NCBI RefSeq assembly: GCF_905475345.1
Contig: NC_066609.1
Location: forward strand, 2,877,001-2,941,000
Direction of reading: 5' to 3'
DNA length: 64,000 nt
Source: Vespula vulgaris
Lineage: Eukaryota > Arthropoda > Insecta > Hymenoptera > Vespidae
Part shown: positions 48,617 through 63,300 of the stretch, in pieces
Numbering within the stretch: the stretch's first letter is position 1
Layout: every line of letters begins with the position of its first letter
Made by a program: the position numbers and the translations under genes
Notes under the pieces: generated by a model
Told to the model about the DNA's origin: nothing
The model's input: only the letters and a program-made list of their open reading frames with translations
Databases searched by the model: none

Positions 48617-51366
48617 GATACTTATGATTAAAGTTAATTCTAAATCTATTAAAAGTATGTAAAAAATCTTCGTATATTAGCTTTGCTTGATTTAAAGAGA
48701 GAAGTATATCGGTGGAATTAAATTTTTTATATAATCATTAGTTGCAGAGATATCAACTAGGTTTTATTTTTTTTTGTTTTTTGATAGAGTAGAATAATAG
48801 TAACACAAAAATTATTAAGTATAACCAACAATTTCGATTTAAATATATCTATGCATCAATTTTACGTATTAATTATGTAAAATGTTAGCAATATTAACTA
48901 TAAATTATTGTTAATTATCACATTTTAATTTGTAAGTAAAAAGTAGCGATTAAATTTAATTCTTAAATTATTATTTGATTTTATTTCTTCTAGATAACTA
49001 ATACAAGGTGCTTGTTCTATATATTTTGTTGAATAATATTAATATATGGTTAAATTTACAATATCCAAAATGTAAAGATGAAATCTGCAACTGAAGATTT
49101 TACAAGAAATTTATATATACTGTCATAGTCTTTTCTCTTTAAACTAAATAACTTTTATATAAAAAGATTTTTTGTATTCTTAATAGCTTAAGAATTAATC
49201 AGATATATTGTATCGTAAATATATGCTTCTGATAAGAAGAAACAATATTTCATAAAGACTGCATAAAAATTTAATATTTTATCAAGAGTATTTTTCTTTT
49301 TCTATGCAATTAAATTGATATATGAAAAACAAATATGAAATCCAATTATATAATATATGGTGTGTAAAGAAATTCAATTTTCTGACTTTACTTTTACATG
49401 GAGAAAAAAAATCATGAAAATAATTATTAGATATTCTTAGGAACGAATCAATGATATTTGTAATGCATTGAATAAAAAAATTAAGGAATTCGAATGAAGG
49501 AAAACATATGACATTCCTATGAATATTACTTTGCATATCTTCTGAATTTCTGTGCAGAAACTATAACAGTATTTTTTTTATGCGCATTTTTTTGATGTCA
49601 GATATACACTTTTCTTAGACCTTTTATACAGGGCATTTAGATTAATATTATTGAAGTAAAGTATCAAAAAACCAACAGTATAAATATTATATTAAGTAAT
49701 ATTATCTATATTGAATACTAATACTAATCATATGCTGAATATTGCATTAGCGGGCTATATAAAATTATGAGTTTTTTATCTCTAAATTGTTTTGTAGTGC
49801 TTATAACGATATATTTTATTACTAGTTTTTGCTCGCATGATTTAAGTTTAAAATATATTATCGTTAAATTTGATTTTTATCTTATTATATAATGTTAATT
49901 TTTTCTCTGTAGGTTTTAAAAAAACATACGTATTTTTTTATTAATATTAATGCTATATAAGATTGATATTTACTAACATTTTGAATCAATCTTACATTCA
50001 TTATAACATTAATAATTATGAAATTTAGATATAGAATCTCTTTTTTAAGTACTTTGCCATCAATTTAAGGTTCTATAAGTTCCAATATCATTAAAATCAC
50101 TTTGTTAGAGTAATGTAAAGATAGTATATTCGTATATCTTATTTGTACTTTTATACAATTATAAATATATAATATAAACTAATATTTTTCAGTATTATTT
50201 AAATATTTTTTTAATATACTAAGTTTTGGATTAAACAAACATTCATATATAAAAGGTCACAGTAAGATGAATCACACATTTATTAAGGTTGTGATAGGAA
50301 CTTCTAGAACCTTCAGATATTATATATATTTTTTCTGTTATATAAAAAGCTTTAAAAGTATTAAACTTTTTAAATTATATTAATATGAAACAAAAAAATT
50401 AAGAAGTACTTAATGATATACATTCTTGTACTTCCACTTAGTGCGAAAGGAATTGAATTGAAAATTAGATAAAAAAGTAATTCAATTAAACGGCTTATCC
50501 ATGGCTTTAACATAATATTTGATCTTTCTAAATTTTTATACAATGTTTAGAATTGTATATATCTATATACTTAAATATATTTCTATACATGTCGATGTAT
50601 GTGTCAATAGACACAATAATAATAGTTCAATGATTTATGATATAATTGATTTATATATAAATTACATTTAAATAACTCCTTAAATAAAAATAAGAAGAGA
50701 GTAAAGGCCTGGAGCAAGCCGGTACAACCACAATGGAAAATTGTAGATTTTCAAGCTACCTCTGCAAAACACAACTCCAATTGCCATAATCATTATTAAT
50801 TTAACTGGCAATTTAACTTTACGTTAATAAATAACTTATGTTGCATCTGCCATATATGTTTTCAATTACATAACGTAATCAAATTTGTAATAAATATTAA
50901 TATCATACTAGTTTTTCTCACATTGAAATATGAATAATAAAGGGTATGATACTAGTTTCTTGTTTATTAAACTTTTTTTTTAGATGTAGTGACCGATAAT
51001 CGTTGGTTGGGTGGGTGTTTTGTGGTTGTTTGTACTACCCCTTACCGTGTTGTACCGGCTATCCGGCTACTCGGTCACGAAATTTTCACAAAGTAGGCCC
51101 TATGCAAAAAAAAATAGCTGCTTATGTTACGTTATATGCTTCAATAGTTGAGGATTGCCAGTGATTGGGGTTGTGTTTTGATTTGTGGTAGCTATGCTCC
51201 GGGTCTCGGCCAGTCAAGTATTGGGCGACCAAGCTCGGACATGGACTATGTGGAGTTGATGGGTCATGGCGAGCTGTCCACAATCGACGAGAATCTCAAC
51301 TTGGACCAATTTAATGGTTTTGGTTTTTCCGAGTTCGTGCAGTCATACAACACCAAACCACAGTAG
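45274..51366 (+). CDS. STAT: STAT transcription factor (Stat92E/STAT5-like), 825 aa, 8 coding exons
   Basis: Signal-activated transcription factor of the JAK/STAT pathway. Exons: 45274-45401, 45473-45629, 45727-46073, 46162-46305, 46395-46863, 46951-47623, 47778-48162 and 51192-51366. All are in phase. Domains: N-terminal oligomerisation domain (begins [15 protein letters not shown]), coiled coil about 130-310, DNA-binding domain about 320-490, linker, and SH2 about 575-690. SH2 has the phosphotyrosine pocket [11 protein letters not shown] with R624. The activating tyrosine is Y699 in INGYVKPL, which resembles the STAT5 site. The tail is Ser/Gly/Pro-rich and ends in an acidic, hydrophobic segment ([14 protein letters not shown]), a likely transactivation region. 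The final intron is 3.0 kb. Read-through past 48162 would give a shorter tail. Confidence 0.94.
48163..48181 (+). other. STAT intron-retention alternative C-terminus
   Basis: If the donor at 48163 is not used, the frame continues for a few codons (RSVPWI) and stops TAA at 48179-48181. This removes the last 58 codons with the acidic tail. Whether it is used is unknown. Confidence 0.35.
48182..51191 (+). other. Last STAT intron (3.0 kb)
   Basis: AT-rich, containing a long TA array (48556-48615) and several poly-T tracts. A strong acceptor (poly-T then TAG at 50981-50983) begins a GC-richer segment, 50984-51090. Spliced from 48162 it adds R-C-S-D-R and a stop, so this may be an alternative terminal exon. 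Confidence 0.45.
48556..48615. repeat. (TA)n microsatellite
   Basis: About 30 TA units in the last STAT intron. Confidence 0.92.
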
Positions 51367-53389
51367 GTATATTGGGTGCAAAAAATTGTGAGTTGCCATG
51401 GCATACCTTAATTTTCGATCTCTATCCTTATTGGATATAATCCAAGCGATACGATCCGAGATCACTTGTTATTTAACAGGGGAGGGATTTATGGTAGAGG
51501 CACATTATACTTATCTAAGAATCATAATATATCCTCCGATTACACATCTATCATATAAGTGCAATATTTTCTGAAGTGCAACCACTAAGCATAGATATAC
51601 TACGCGAATTTAATATAGAAATTAATCTCGTTATGTCAAGTAATGAGTTTATAGATTATTATAATCAGTAAAATTTTATTATCAATTTTAAAATTGCCAA
51701 TTTACATAAAATTAATTATTTCTATTGGAAGATAGAATTATACTTTAACATGATGATGATTAACAAATTTTATTTAGATATTTTTTACTTATAATGAGCA
51801 TTTTTTACTTGATTTTGTTTTTCATTATTCATCTATTTTAGTGTAAGTCCTTGTAAGATATGAAAAACATTAGGTACAAAAAAAACCATAGGTAATGATC
51901 TATATATAGGATATGATAGAACAACAATTAGTGTGAGCAAATTTATATTTTATGTATTAACAAAAAAAGACTATGAATTATTCACGCGAAAATATTCTTG
52001 GTTTTCTCTTCAATCATGATTTTTTTTATAATGAATATAAATAATTATTCAGATGTTTATTAACGTATTACAAATTCTTTTTATCTTATGTAAAAGATAA
52101 ATAGTAAATCATTATAATTTCTATAATGAAGATACTATGAATTATTGATATCAAATTTGAAAAGATCTATTGACAATAGATTTAAAGATCAATTGACAAT
52201 AGATCTGAAGAGAGTACACAACAGAGTATATAAAATGGACAATCATTTTTCTTTCATCTTTAAGCTTGAAAGCATGTAGAAATTGTTAAGCTTTATTAGT
52301 ATTTTCTGTTGAATATGTAGATTGCAAAGTAGTACAATATAGAATGAGATATATGCAGACTTATTTGTATATTGTAACATTGATGTGATCTAAATATGTG
52401 CCTTACACTTCAAAACTTTATACTTACAGAATGATTTGCAAATTTTGCAAAGTATTTACAAAACAAGATTTTTTATCTTTAAGTCTATTTTTCTTAGGCT
52501 GTCTCAGATCCTATGAATATGCAATGGTAGAAATACTTGATATAATGATTACCATTAAACTAATATTTTTTAACAGGAATCAGAATTTTATAAACTAACA
52601 TTGAACGTTTGTATGTGGTATATAATTATGCTATATTTAATAACTCGTAGAAATTGCGTTTGTGCATAACGAAAAAGTTTTCGTTTATTTTATAACTTGT
52701 TTAGGCACACATACACACACAGAAAGAGAGATACATACATATTTATATGTAAGCTTAAATAGTTAGTTGTATTCCATATTCGAGCTCTGCAATCTCTCCC
52801 CTGTCTTATATGTATTATTAAAGAATTATCAATTGTTATGCATATGTAAAGCACCATTACATATATGCTGAATTTTGTCCCCGCTAGGACTGCACACATT
52901 GTTGTCTCTTTTTATATTTATCATTATATGATATATAAGCCGAATCTTTTGGCAAATGTACGTTAATATTGTCTATTGATCCTTTTATCAAAGATTAGAG
53001 TTTATTTTATTATTGAGAATAATTTTATCTCCTGTAAAAGATAAATAATGTGCTCTTATATATTCATCCTGTATACAGTAATTATAATAATATAAATGTA
53101 ACATAAGTAGCGCTTATATATTTATGCGCAATAAAATGTTTTAATCCATGCTCTTACAAATCTTCATTAAAATCTATTTTAAGTCCACAATTAGTCCTAT
53201 CAGTGCAAGTAAAAAGGTACAAGTATATCAAGTGTATCATACCTTTTTATATATATTGTGATCGAAAAAAGTTATTTTAAAATAAAAAGATCATTTATCA
53301 AAAAAGTAATATGTTTTCATACTTAATTATAATTTATATAACTAATTTCAAAATATAGTATTGTTTCAGAAATATCAATGTCGAAATTC
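51367..53389. other. STAT 3' UTR and convergent spacer to the SAXO-like gene
   Basis: About 2 kb without a supported coding exon. It contains a 23-bp direct duplication at 52161-52206 (21 of 23 bases equal) around the core ATTGACAATAGAT. The ATG-initiated frames here are short and unlike any family I know. Confidence 0.5.
52161..52206. repeat. Two 23-bp direct repeats in the STAT 3' region
   Basis: Units 52161-52183 and 52184-52206 share 21 of 23 bases, both containing ATTGACAATAGAT. Confidence 0.75.
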
Positions 53390-55370
53390 TTATTCTGTAC
53401 ATGGACACTCATTCTCAATAAAATATCCTGGTAAAGGATAACTCATTTGATAGATTGTATCTGTGGTCATTCGTTCCTTAGGAACTTTATATGTAGGTCG
53501 ATGTGCCCATGGCATATCCATTTTAGGCACTGGCGTCCAAGTTTGGTAGGATAATTTATTTATAGTCTCAGAATCTATCTTAGTAACAGGTCTAAATAAT
53601 AAAAAAATTGATTATTTGAAAATGATAATTACTGATTAAGATAACACTACCTACATTCTATGAATATGGTAAATATAGATATAATTTTAGATATAATACC
53701 TGCTGTAATGAGAAATAGGTTTGAAACTTTGCACAGGTTCTAATTGACCAGGATGTATATATGACAAGCCAGTTGTTGTCTTATCAACAATGGGATCTCC
53801 TGGTATACGAATATTATTGCATGGAATAATCAGTTTTGGAGGTGTAATCGTTTTGGGTACAAAATCATGACGATTTGTAGTTTCAGTTTGTATTGAACCT
53901 TCTATCATCTTTCTACTACGTGGCAAGATCGGAGAACGCTTCTTAGACCAAACTGGTTGATAGCTCAACTGTATCATGTTTTTATAAATATAGTGAGAAA
54001 TACAATTTATAATTTGCATATCGCTTTTTATATTTATAATCATTTTTTACCTTATTTGTTGTATCAGTGGATATTTTTTCATTTGATATGAAAATATTAG
54101 CAGATGGAACGATTTTTGTTGATTTTTCTATATCACAAGGTAAATAGCTCTCTTTATAAATTGTTTTATCCATAAATTGTGCTTTACTAGGTAATATATC
54201 TGTTGCAGTAGGAATGTATGGTTTCATTTTTTCGTATATTTCATTCTCTAAATAACTGTCAGAATAGATAGTTTTCGCACACATTGCAACACTTGGAGGC
54301 CTAGTACAAAAAAAATGTTAATTTCATGATTTAATAAAAAGTAATACTTTTATTTTTCTTGTATACAATATAATATCCTATAATAAAAATAAATTACTGT
54401 TTTAGTATTAAGTTACATACTTATATATAGATTTTTGTGCCCAAGGAAACTTTTCTTTTTTGCTAACAGCAAAAGGTTGATAACTTAATTTGTGAGTGGT
54501 ATCCTTTGAAACTGAATGACTAGGTTGGTGGTATCTTATTACAGGTTTAAAGCTAGTAACAGGTTCTGTTACACCAGGATTTACATAAGAAAGACCCGCA
54601 GTTGTATTAGTATCCAAAGGACTTGCACTTATCCTTATATTTCCACAAGGTACTATCATATCTAACTTTTCTGTATATTTTGGTATATAGTCACCTTTTG
54701 TTGTAGTGACGCTTTCTAATGCCCCACGTCCTAACAAAGCTCTAAGATTGAAATTATATTTAAGTCATTTGATTTTATGAAATTAAACATATAGCTTAAG
54801 ATCTTTATTTTTAATCAAAAATAAATTAATACATCAAATAAATTTACATTTACCTGAACTTAGGCTTAATTGGTTTTCTCTTAGCTGTATGCCAAATAGG
54901 TTGGTAACTCATTTTATTAGTTGTCTCATGAGAAAATTTTTCGCTTGATTTAACAAACGTTTGAATCGGACGATAAGGTTGAGCCCGAATAGATTGAGCT
55001 GTTCTGGGATCCGTATCCATATATGAAAGATGATATGTTGTAGAAGTATCAAGTGGTTTCGATGGAGGTCTGTATAATCTTTCAGGAGCAAATGATTTGA
55101 TTCTTGGCGGTTGTACATATCTTCGTGTACTCTTAATAGGAAATCATATATTTAAACTTACTACTATTATTATTCTTTAAACTAATATACTTTTAGTTAT
55201 TAGTAAAAATATGCAATGCTAGCATAAACATAAGATTATTTTATCACATTATTCAAGAAAATATATGATTATATTTTTATATAAAGAAAAATTACCTTAT
55301 CATTGCATAATTGCTGCTCAGCTGGGACTACACAATGTTTCTTTTCTGCGCAAACTTCTATCACTTCCAT
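53390..55370 (-). CDS. SAXO-like (stabilizer of axonemal microtubules) protein, 464 aa, 6 exons
   Basis: Exons in order: 55370-55296, 55131-54854, 54741-54421, 54300-54051, 53968-53700 and 53591-53390. All are in phase. The protein is built from a recurring motif of the form T-T/I-x-x-L/M-S-Y, usually followed by Q-P-x-W/F or x-P-G. I count eight copies, for example ETTNKMSYQPIW, NTTAGLSYVNPG, DTTHKLSYQPF, KTTTGLSYIHPG and DTIYQMSYPLPG. This is the style of SAXO1/2 (FAM154) modules, which bind along stable microtubules of cilia, centrioles and sperm tails. In insects that predicts expression in sperm or ciliated sensory neurons (inference). No membrane segment. The ATG at 55370 is chosen because its short exon splices in phase. 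The family call is by repeat pattern, not full alignment. Confidence 0.75.
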
Positions 55371-56675
55371 TTTATTAGTGGTTTTATTATAATTAAATAT
55401 CAACAAATGTATTATGTAATATTAGATTGGATGTCATCAAATATATCTTTTTGGCAAAATATTTTGTATAAAGAATATAAAAATGTTTTAAATAATAAAG
55501 ATCTGAATATAATTGTCAAAGTTTATGACATGTTTAAGGTTTGGAGTGAGGATGAAATGTCACATTATATGTCCCAAATGAATTTTGTATTCATTTGAAT
55601 ATACAGGATTGGTCGATTAAATCAAATGAAGATAACAAATAAAAAGCAAATATAAAATTCTCAGCATATATTCTAAGTATAAGCAGCATATTATAGCTGA
55701 TTTATATACAAAACAAGTGAAATTATTGTCTCACTTTATTACACGTAGAGTTTCTGCACAATCATTTGCTCTAGTATATGAGCATAAACTCTACAAAAAG
55801 TGAGCTATAGTACATATCCTTTATTGTATATATTGTCTAGTAGATAGTAAATTAAGTAATAAATAAAGAGGAATCTCTGATGTTTATTTTAATATCATAT
55901 AAATTGTATGATATATTTACAACTAATATAATGATTTTAACTAGCAAAAGTAATTTTAAGAATTCAAGAAACTTAAGTTCCAAAGAAAAGAGAGAGACAT
56001 ATATAAAGTAATTTCAATTCTTACAGATGACAATATCCCAGAAAAATATTGATGATAACAATATAGTTTTCTATTTTAATTACATTTAAAAATGTTTGTT
56101 CTGTATAATATCACTGTAATTTCCTTGCAAATCACAGTAAAATATTTTATTCTTGTGATATTAAGTATATGCACACACAGGCACATGACACAGATGTATC
56201 AGCACACTTTGTATTAAGTGATTGGCACAAGTTACTATATAACATGTATTTGCCAATAATGCATCTGTATGTATGCAGTAGAAGATTTCCTAAACTGTAG
56301 AAATGTATGTTCATTTTTTTATAAATACATATTAACCGATATATTCTATTATCCGATTGTACTTATTATGACTCTGTTTTATTTTATATTATGTCTATTA
56401 AAAAAATTAGTTTTAATGTGGTATATTTACTGTATACAATATTTGTGTAAGAATGCTAGTTATGCCTTAATTAAAATGAGAGATTATAAATAGAAGATAG
56501 ATTAAACGTAACCATCGATCAATAAATTTAAAAATTATATCGAAAATAATTCCAATAATGAAGAGAGATGGATATCTAAACAAAGAATTAATCAAAGCTT
56601 TACAGTGCACCATAGAGTTCCTTTTCTTAGCTGGTACTGCTATTAACACTGAATTAAGCACTCTTTAAGAGATGC
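55371..56675. other. Spacer between the SAXO-like gene and PI4K2 (includes the PI4K2 3' UTR)
   Basis: No coding exon is supported. It contains the hairpin at 55730-55804. A + strand frame at 55311-55598 overlaps the SAXO first exon and has no recognisable features. Confidence 0.5.
55730..55804. repeat. Multi-stem inverted repeat (hairpin)
   Basis: Nested complementary arms: CTCACTT (55730-55736) with AAGTGAG (55798-55804), GTAGAGTTT (55745-55753) with AAACTCTAC (55786-55794), and TGCTC (55767-55771) with GAGCA (55780-55784). Together they form a 75-nt stem with small internal loops on either strand. It may be a decayed MITE or a structured RNA in the 3' UTR. Confidence 0.6.
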
Positions 56676-58613
<1,938 letters not shown>

Positions 58614-60349
58614 CACAGCCGAATCTACTTGTGATTAGCAATTTTTTCAAATACTAAATCGACGTTGATATACTTGACAAAAAAAAATTTTACGTATTTA
58701 ACTGCATTCCTGCACCACCTGTCAGTGACACAGGCTAAAAAATCCGTTCCTTTCAAATTCTGTCAACATTGGATATAATTATATTTATTTCTGCGTCATG
58801 AGAAGCAATACCTCAATACCATTTGTATCCGTGCGAATCATGTAAGAATAATCATCACTAAATAGAATATACGTACTAAAACGACTGGTCTAAACAGACC
58901 AGTTAACCAAATTGCAATCCGTCATTCCAGCAGACGGTATCAGCTGATAGGATTACCGCCATATTTAAATTGATAATACCTTTATACAAACGATGTACAT
59001 GGTACTTTATATAATTTTCACGTGTTAAATCTTTGGTAAGAGCTAAATATTTAAGATATATTTTCTTGTTAAACAGAAAATCTATTATGAAAATTATCAA
59101 AAAGTAAAATTTATTAAATTGATAAATAATTTATACCGGATATTACGTAAACGGTTATGTGATCAGCCATGTTCGATAAAATAACCAATCGTTGAAATGA
59201 GAAAAAATGTGAAAACATTTTGATATAAAATTACCTATTACATCATGATATCAGATTAGACTCTTTCTTTCTATCATATTACTATATAAATTGATATAAA
59301 AACAATAGCGATATAAGTAAAAAACGTAAATGCAACTAAGTTTAATTATATGAACAAACTTTTACATGTGATTCGATTATCGATTATTCGATTCACATGT
59401 AATATAATTATCTATTTAATAATGCAGTTCGCAATATTTTGTCCTGTTTTCTTCTAATTTATTTTATGTAATTAAAATCCATATTTCATGATAAATTTTA
59501 TAATTAGGACAAATAGAATATTTAGAAATGGAATCTTAATAATTTCTTTGCAATAAACCAATCAACTATTTGATATTTATCCATCCATTACTTATCCATC
59601 AATCGGCGGTATTTTTAAAAATCGCCATTATTAAAATTATTTATAAAATATATGATCTTTTTATTTAGGAATATAAAAAAAAGATTCTTTATGCTTGCAA
59701 CGTTTCACCTTTTATTTCGAATCACTTGGACGAAAATCAATTTGAATAAATATTTTAAAACGTGTAGTTAAAAATATTCTTTCAAGAAATATATTTATGG
59801 CGGTTAGCCGCTTCATGGCGGTCTGTCATTCTTCTTTGAGTGGTTTTTGTAAACGTATGCATTGTTTTCATGACAAACCATTCGAAATTTTACAACTTAT
59901 TTGCCACACATCAAATATTTTATTAATGATTTATATCCTGCGTATTGTTTCAAAAAGAATCAAATATAGAGAATTGTAGTGCGAGATAGTTTCAAATTTT
60001 TTGTAAGTATATGTTTTTAATCTTTGTATTGATTGTTATTGTATTTATATTAATTAAGTACATAAATAATACTACGATATCTTTATGTCAGTGCAACTTA
60101 TATAAATATAATCTGTACAACTTATGTATATTATGTAAAGTTGTTTATTAATTTAGAGGTTATAGCAGTATTGCATGTACAAAATTTAACAATGCTATAC
60201 AAACTGCATGTGGGAAATATTAATTATAATATAGTTAACATTATTTTACAATGAAACTATATCAGGTTATGAAATATTTAATATCCCTGTTTTTACTAAT
60301 ATACAATTTTTTTTAGATAAGAGGAATGATCAAGAAAGAATAAATCATC
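58614..60349. promoter_or_regulatory. Divergent intergenic region between PI4K2 and ARMH3
   Basis: A 1.7 kb head-to-head spacer that must carry both promoters. It is mostly AT-rich, with a near-palindrome at 59362-59402. A splice acceptor at 60315-60316 shows that ARMH3 has a noncoding first exon upstream. A 60-residue frame at 59797 looks like chance. Confidence 0.45.
59362..59402. repeat. Near-perfect 41-bp palindrome
   Basis: Arms TTACATGTGATTCGA and TCGATTCACATGTAA (15 bases with one mismatch) flank an ATCGAT-containing centre. It could form a cruciform or bind a dimeric factor. Confidence 0.6.
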
Positions 60350-63300
60350 ATGACAATGGCTATGCGTAAGCGGAGTGGTTCTGGCTCCAAGCGCCAGCAT
60401 AAAGGAAAGCTTGTACCTATTTATGAAAGTTTCTTTAAAGGAGAGGATTTAACTTTGGCACATCCAAATTTTTGGAATGAGTTATTTCTTATTAAACCCA
60501 TGGTTAGTAATTTAATATAATATAAAATTAACAATATTAACAAAATTACAAATGATCGTAATATGTTTATTAATATTGTAAGTTAAGAATGTATGTTTCT
60601 ATCACTCTATTATTTTTTATTCTTGATCTTATTTCATCTGAAAGAAAAACAAAAATGTAATCATATTATATTTATTTCTTGAAATCAGTCCTATTCTGTT
60701 ACATTTTTTTTATGGATGTTTCTGATATATACTGTTTTTTGATTTTGTTTGGATTCATTTTGTTCGCAAGATTGATTTATTTCCATGTATTTCTGTTGTT
60801 AACCCATTATTATCATATTTATTACTTATACTTTTAATTGGAACAATCTTTCTTGCTTTTCACAGCTTCTTTAGCTTCACCTAATTTGAGTGAGATGTTT
60901 TGTGATAATGGTAATAATTTTTTATTTATCGAAATTTTTTCTTGCTTAGCTATAACTTTTCAGTTTAAACTTCAATTATTACAATATTAATTTTAAATTG
61001 TGTGTTATAGTAAAAAAATAACTTATTCAATTTCTGATAATTTATAAATTGTACATATATACTAATATAATATTTATTTAGATTTACCATTGTTTTGATG
61101 ACATTCTTTGCATTTCAACTCTTTGCGTAAACTATATGGCATAAATTTACACTTGAAATTAAACCATGTTTTACTTGTTTGCATTTTATATTTTATACAT
61201 CTTAATTGACATATACATACTCTTCCATAGTATTTTGTTGTTTCCCATGATGGTAGTGTCTATAATTATATATATGTAAGGAAATTTATAAACTAATATT
61301 ATGTGCAATAATAAATAAAAGACATACTTGTATTAATTTTGTGAAGAGTTTTCCAACCACCATTATATTGTATTAATTTATAAATTTTGAGCATTTATAC
61401 ACATATCATTTTTAAAATTTTTTGATATTACCACATGGCTTAATGTAATTCATGAATATTCATATGTAATATTAATTTTCCATTGACAGTAGAGCATGTA
61501 ATTACTTCTATTGTAAAAAAAATAAAATAATGCTGAAACAAAAAAACAATAATAGAGATTAAATGTACCAGGTGTTTTATTAGTTTGGTATATTATTTTA
61601 ATGATATTATTTATCAATAATTATTTTTTATAGGTTCCTCATATTGAAAGTGAAATTCTTCATATGACTATAGAACAATTGAATGCAAGCAGGGAAAATT
61701 TAAATGCTTTAGTATGTCACTGTGTGGATACACTAGTCGATGAACATCCATTTAGAGTAGTATATGCGTTACAAACATTAGCAGCTGTTATTCAATCTAT
61801 GTATAAAAAAGCTAGTCAAGGAGATTGTGGATTTAATTTAATAGATATCCTTGTAGGATTTAATTCAGCTGAACAAAGAATGACAACATTAATGCAGCAT
61901 TGTAATAATTTTTTAACAGGTAATTTAAATTAGTTACTTATTTAACTAATTTAATTGCTATTTATGTTTTTTAAAAATTTCTTATTTTTTAGTATCTTAT
62001 AATAATGTTCTTTACTCTCTAGGTGAATATCCTGATAGTTTAAAAGCTTTGTGTTTAAAATTATTATTAATTATTGTTACTGGAATGGATAACGTGAGTC
62101 AGAATACACTACTGGAATATGTGATGCTTAATAGTGTCTTTGAATCTTTAGTTCAAGTAAGTTGCACATAAATATAATTAGTTGTACTTTTATCAATCAT
62201 ATTATTGTTTCTAGTTATTGAGAGATACAGGAGCTAGAAATCGTCATGGGCATGATGCAGTTCTGTTGTTAACACTTTTAGTTAACTATAGAAAGCATGA
62301 AAGTACAAATCCTTACATTGTTAAATTATCAATTCTTGATGACGAGTTGGCACTTAATGGTTATGGACAAGTAATATCGAGTTCATTAACAGAATTTTGT
62401 AGACAATTTGCTCAACAAAGAACAGGTAAATAAGCATTTCCAAATGTAAGAAAATTGCATTTATTAAGATGTATATATTGTACATTTATAAATAATTACT
62501 TTCTTATGAGATAATGAATTTTTAGAAATACAGGCATCTTGGTTATCATCTTTAACAAGTATTGTTGGTAGTATGTTTATTGGAGAAGAGGAAGCAAAAA
62601 CGCAACAAGTTCGTGCAAATAATGCTTTATTATTAGCTTTATACGAGGCCACACATTTAAATCGTAATTTCGTAACTACATTGGCATATACACAAAGTGA
62701 TACAAGTGCTCCACCTTCACCAAATAATACTCTTGGACCTAATGCCGTAGCTCCTGGAGCTCAACCACCAGATGTTATGGCTCAGCCATTTAATTTACTT
62801 GCTACATTTTTGCAATACTGGTAAAGTATTTTCTATAAAAATAAAAATCAGTTTATTTTATAATGATTTTTCTGAGGAAAGAATATACTATTTATTTATT
62901 GAACAAATTTGAAAAAATATCAATAATTTTATAATTATTATCCGTGAACAATTTGTATCATTTCAGTTCGATAGTTATGCAGGTTATAAGGACAGAGGCA
63001 ATAATGAATAATGTCAAATTATGCTTCTTAATATTAAGTTGCATTGCAGAAGATCAATATGCAAATAGTTTGATGCATGATGCAAACTTGGCATTTAGAG
63101 TACAATTACATAGAGTACCTATGCATCATAGAAAATTACAAGATAAAGCAGCACCTGCACAACCTCTTGCAGCTACGTTGCTCGGTATAATTGTTATATT
63201 ACATATTGCCTTATTTATGTATTTCATAAAATATTGTGTTAATTTTTTGTTATTTCATTTTAGATTTATTAGTTGAATTTATAACATCACATATGATGAA

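Noticed and set aside
55311..55598. 95-residue + strand frame opposite the SAXO-like first exon
   Set aside because: Antisense to a supported coding exon, with no recognisable features.
59797..59979. 60-residue + strand frame upstream of ARMH3
   Set aside because: Short, no homology that I recognise, and not spliced in phase to ARMH3.
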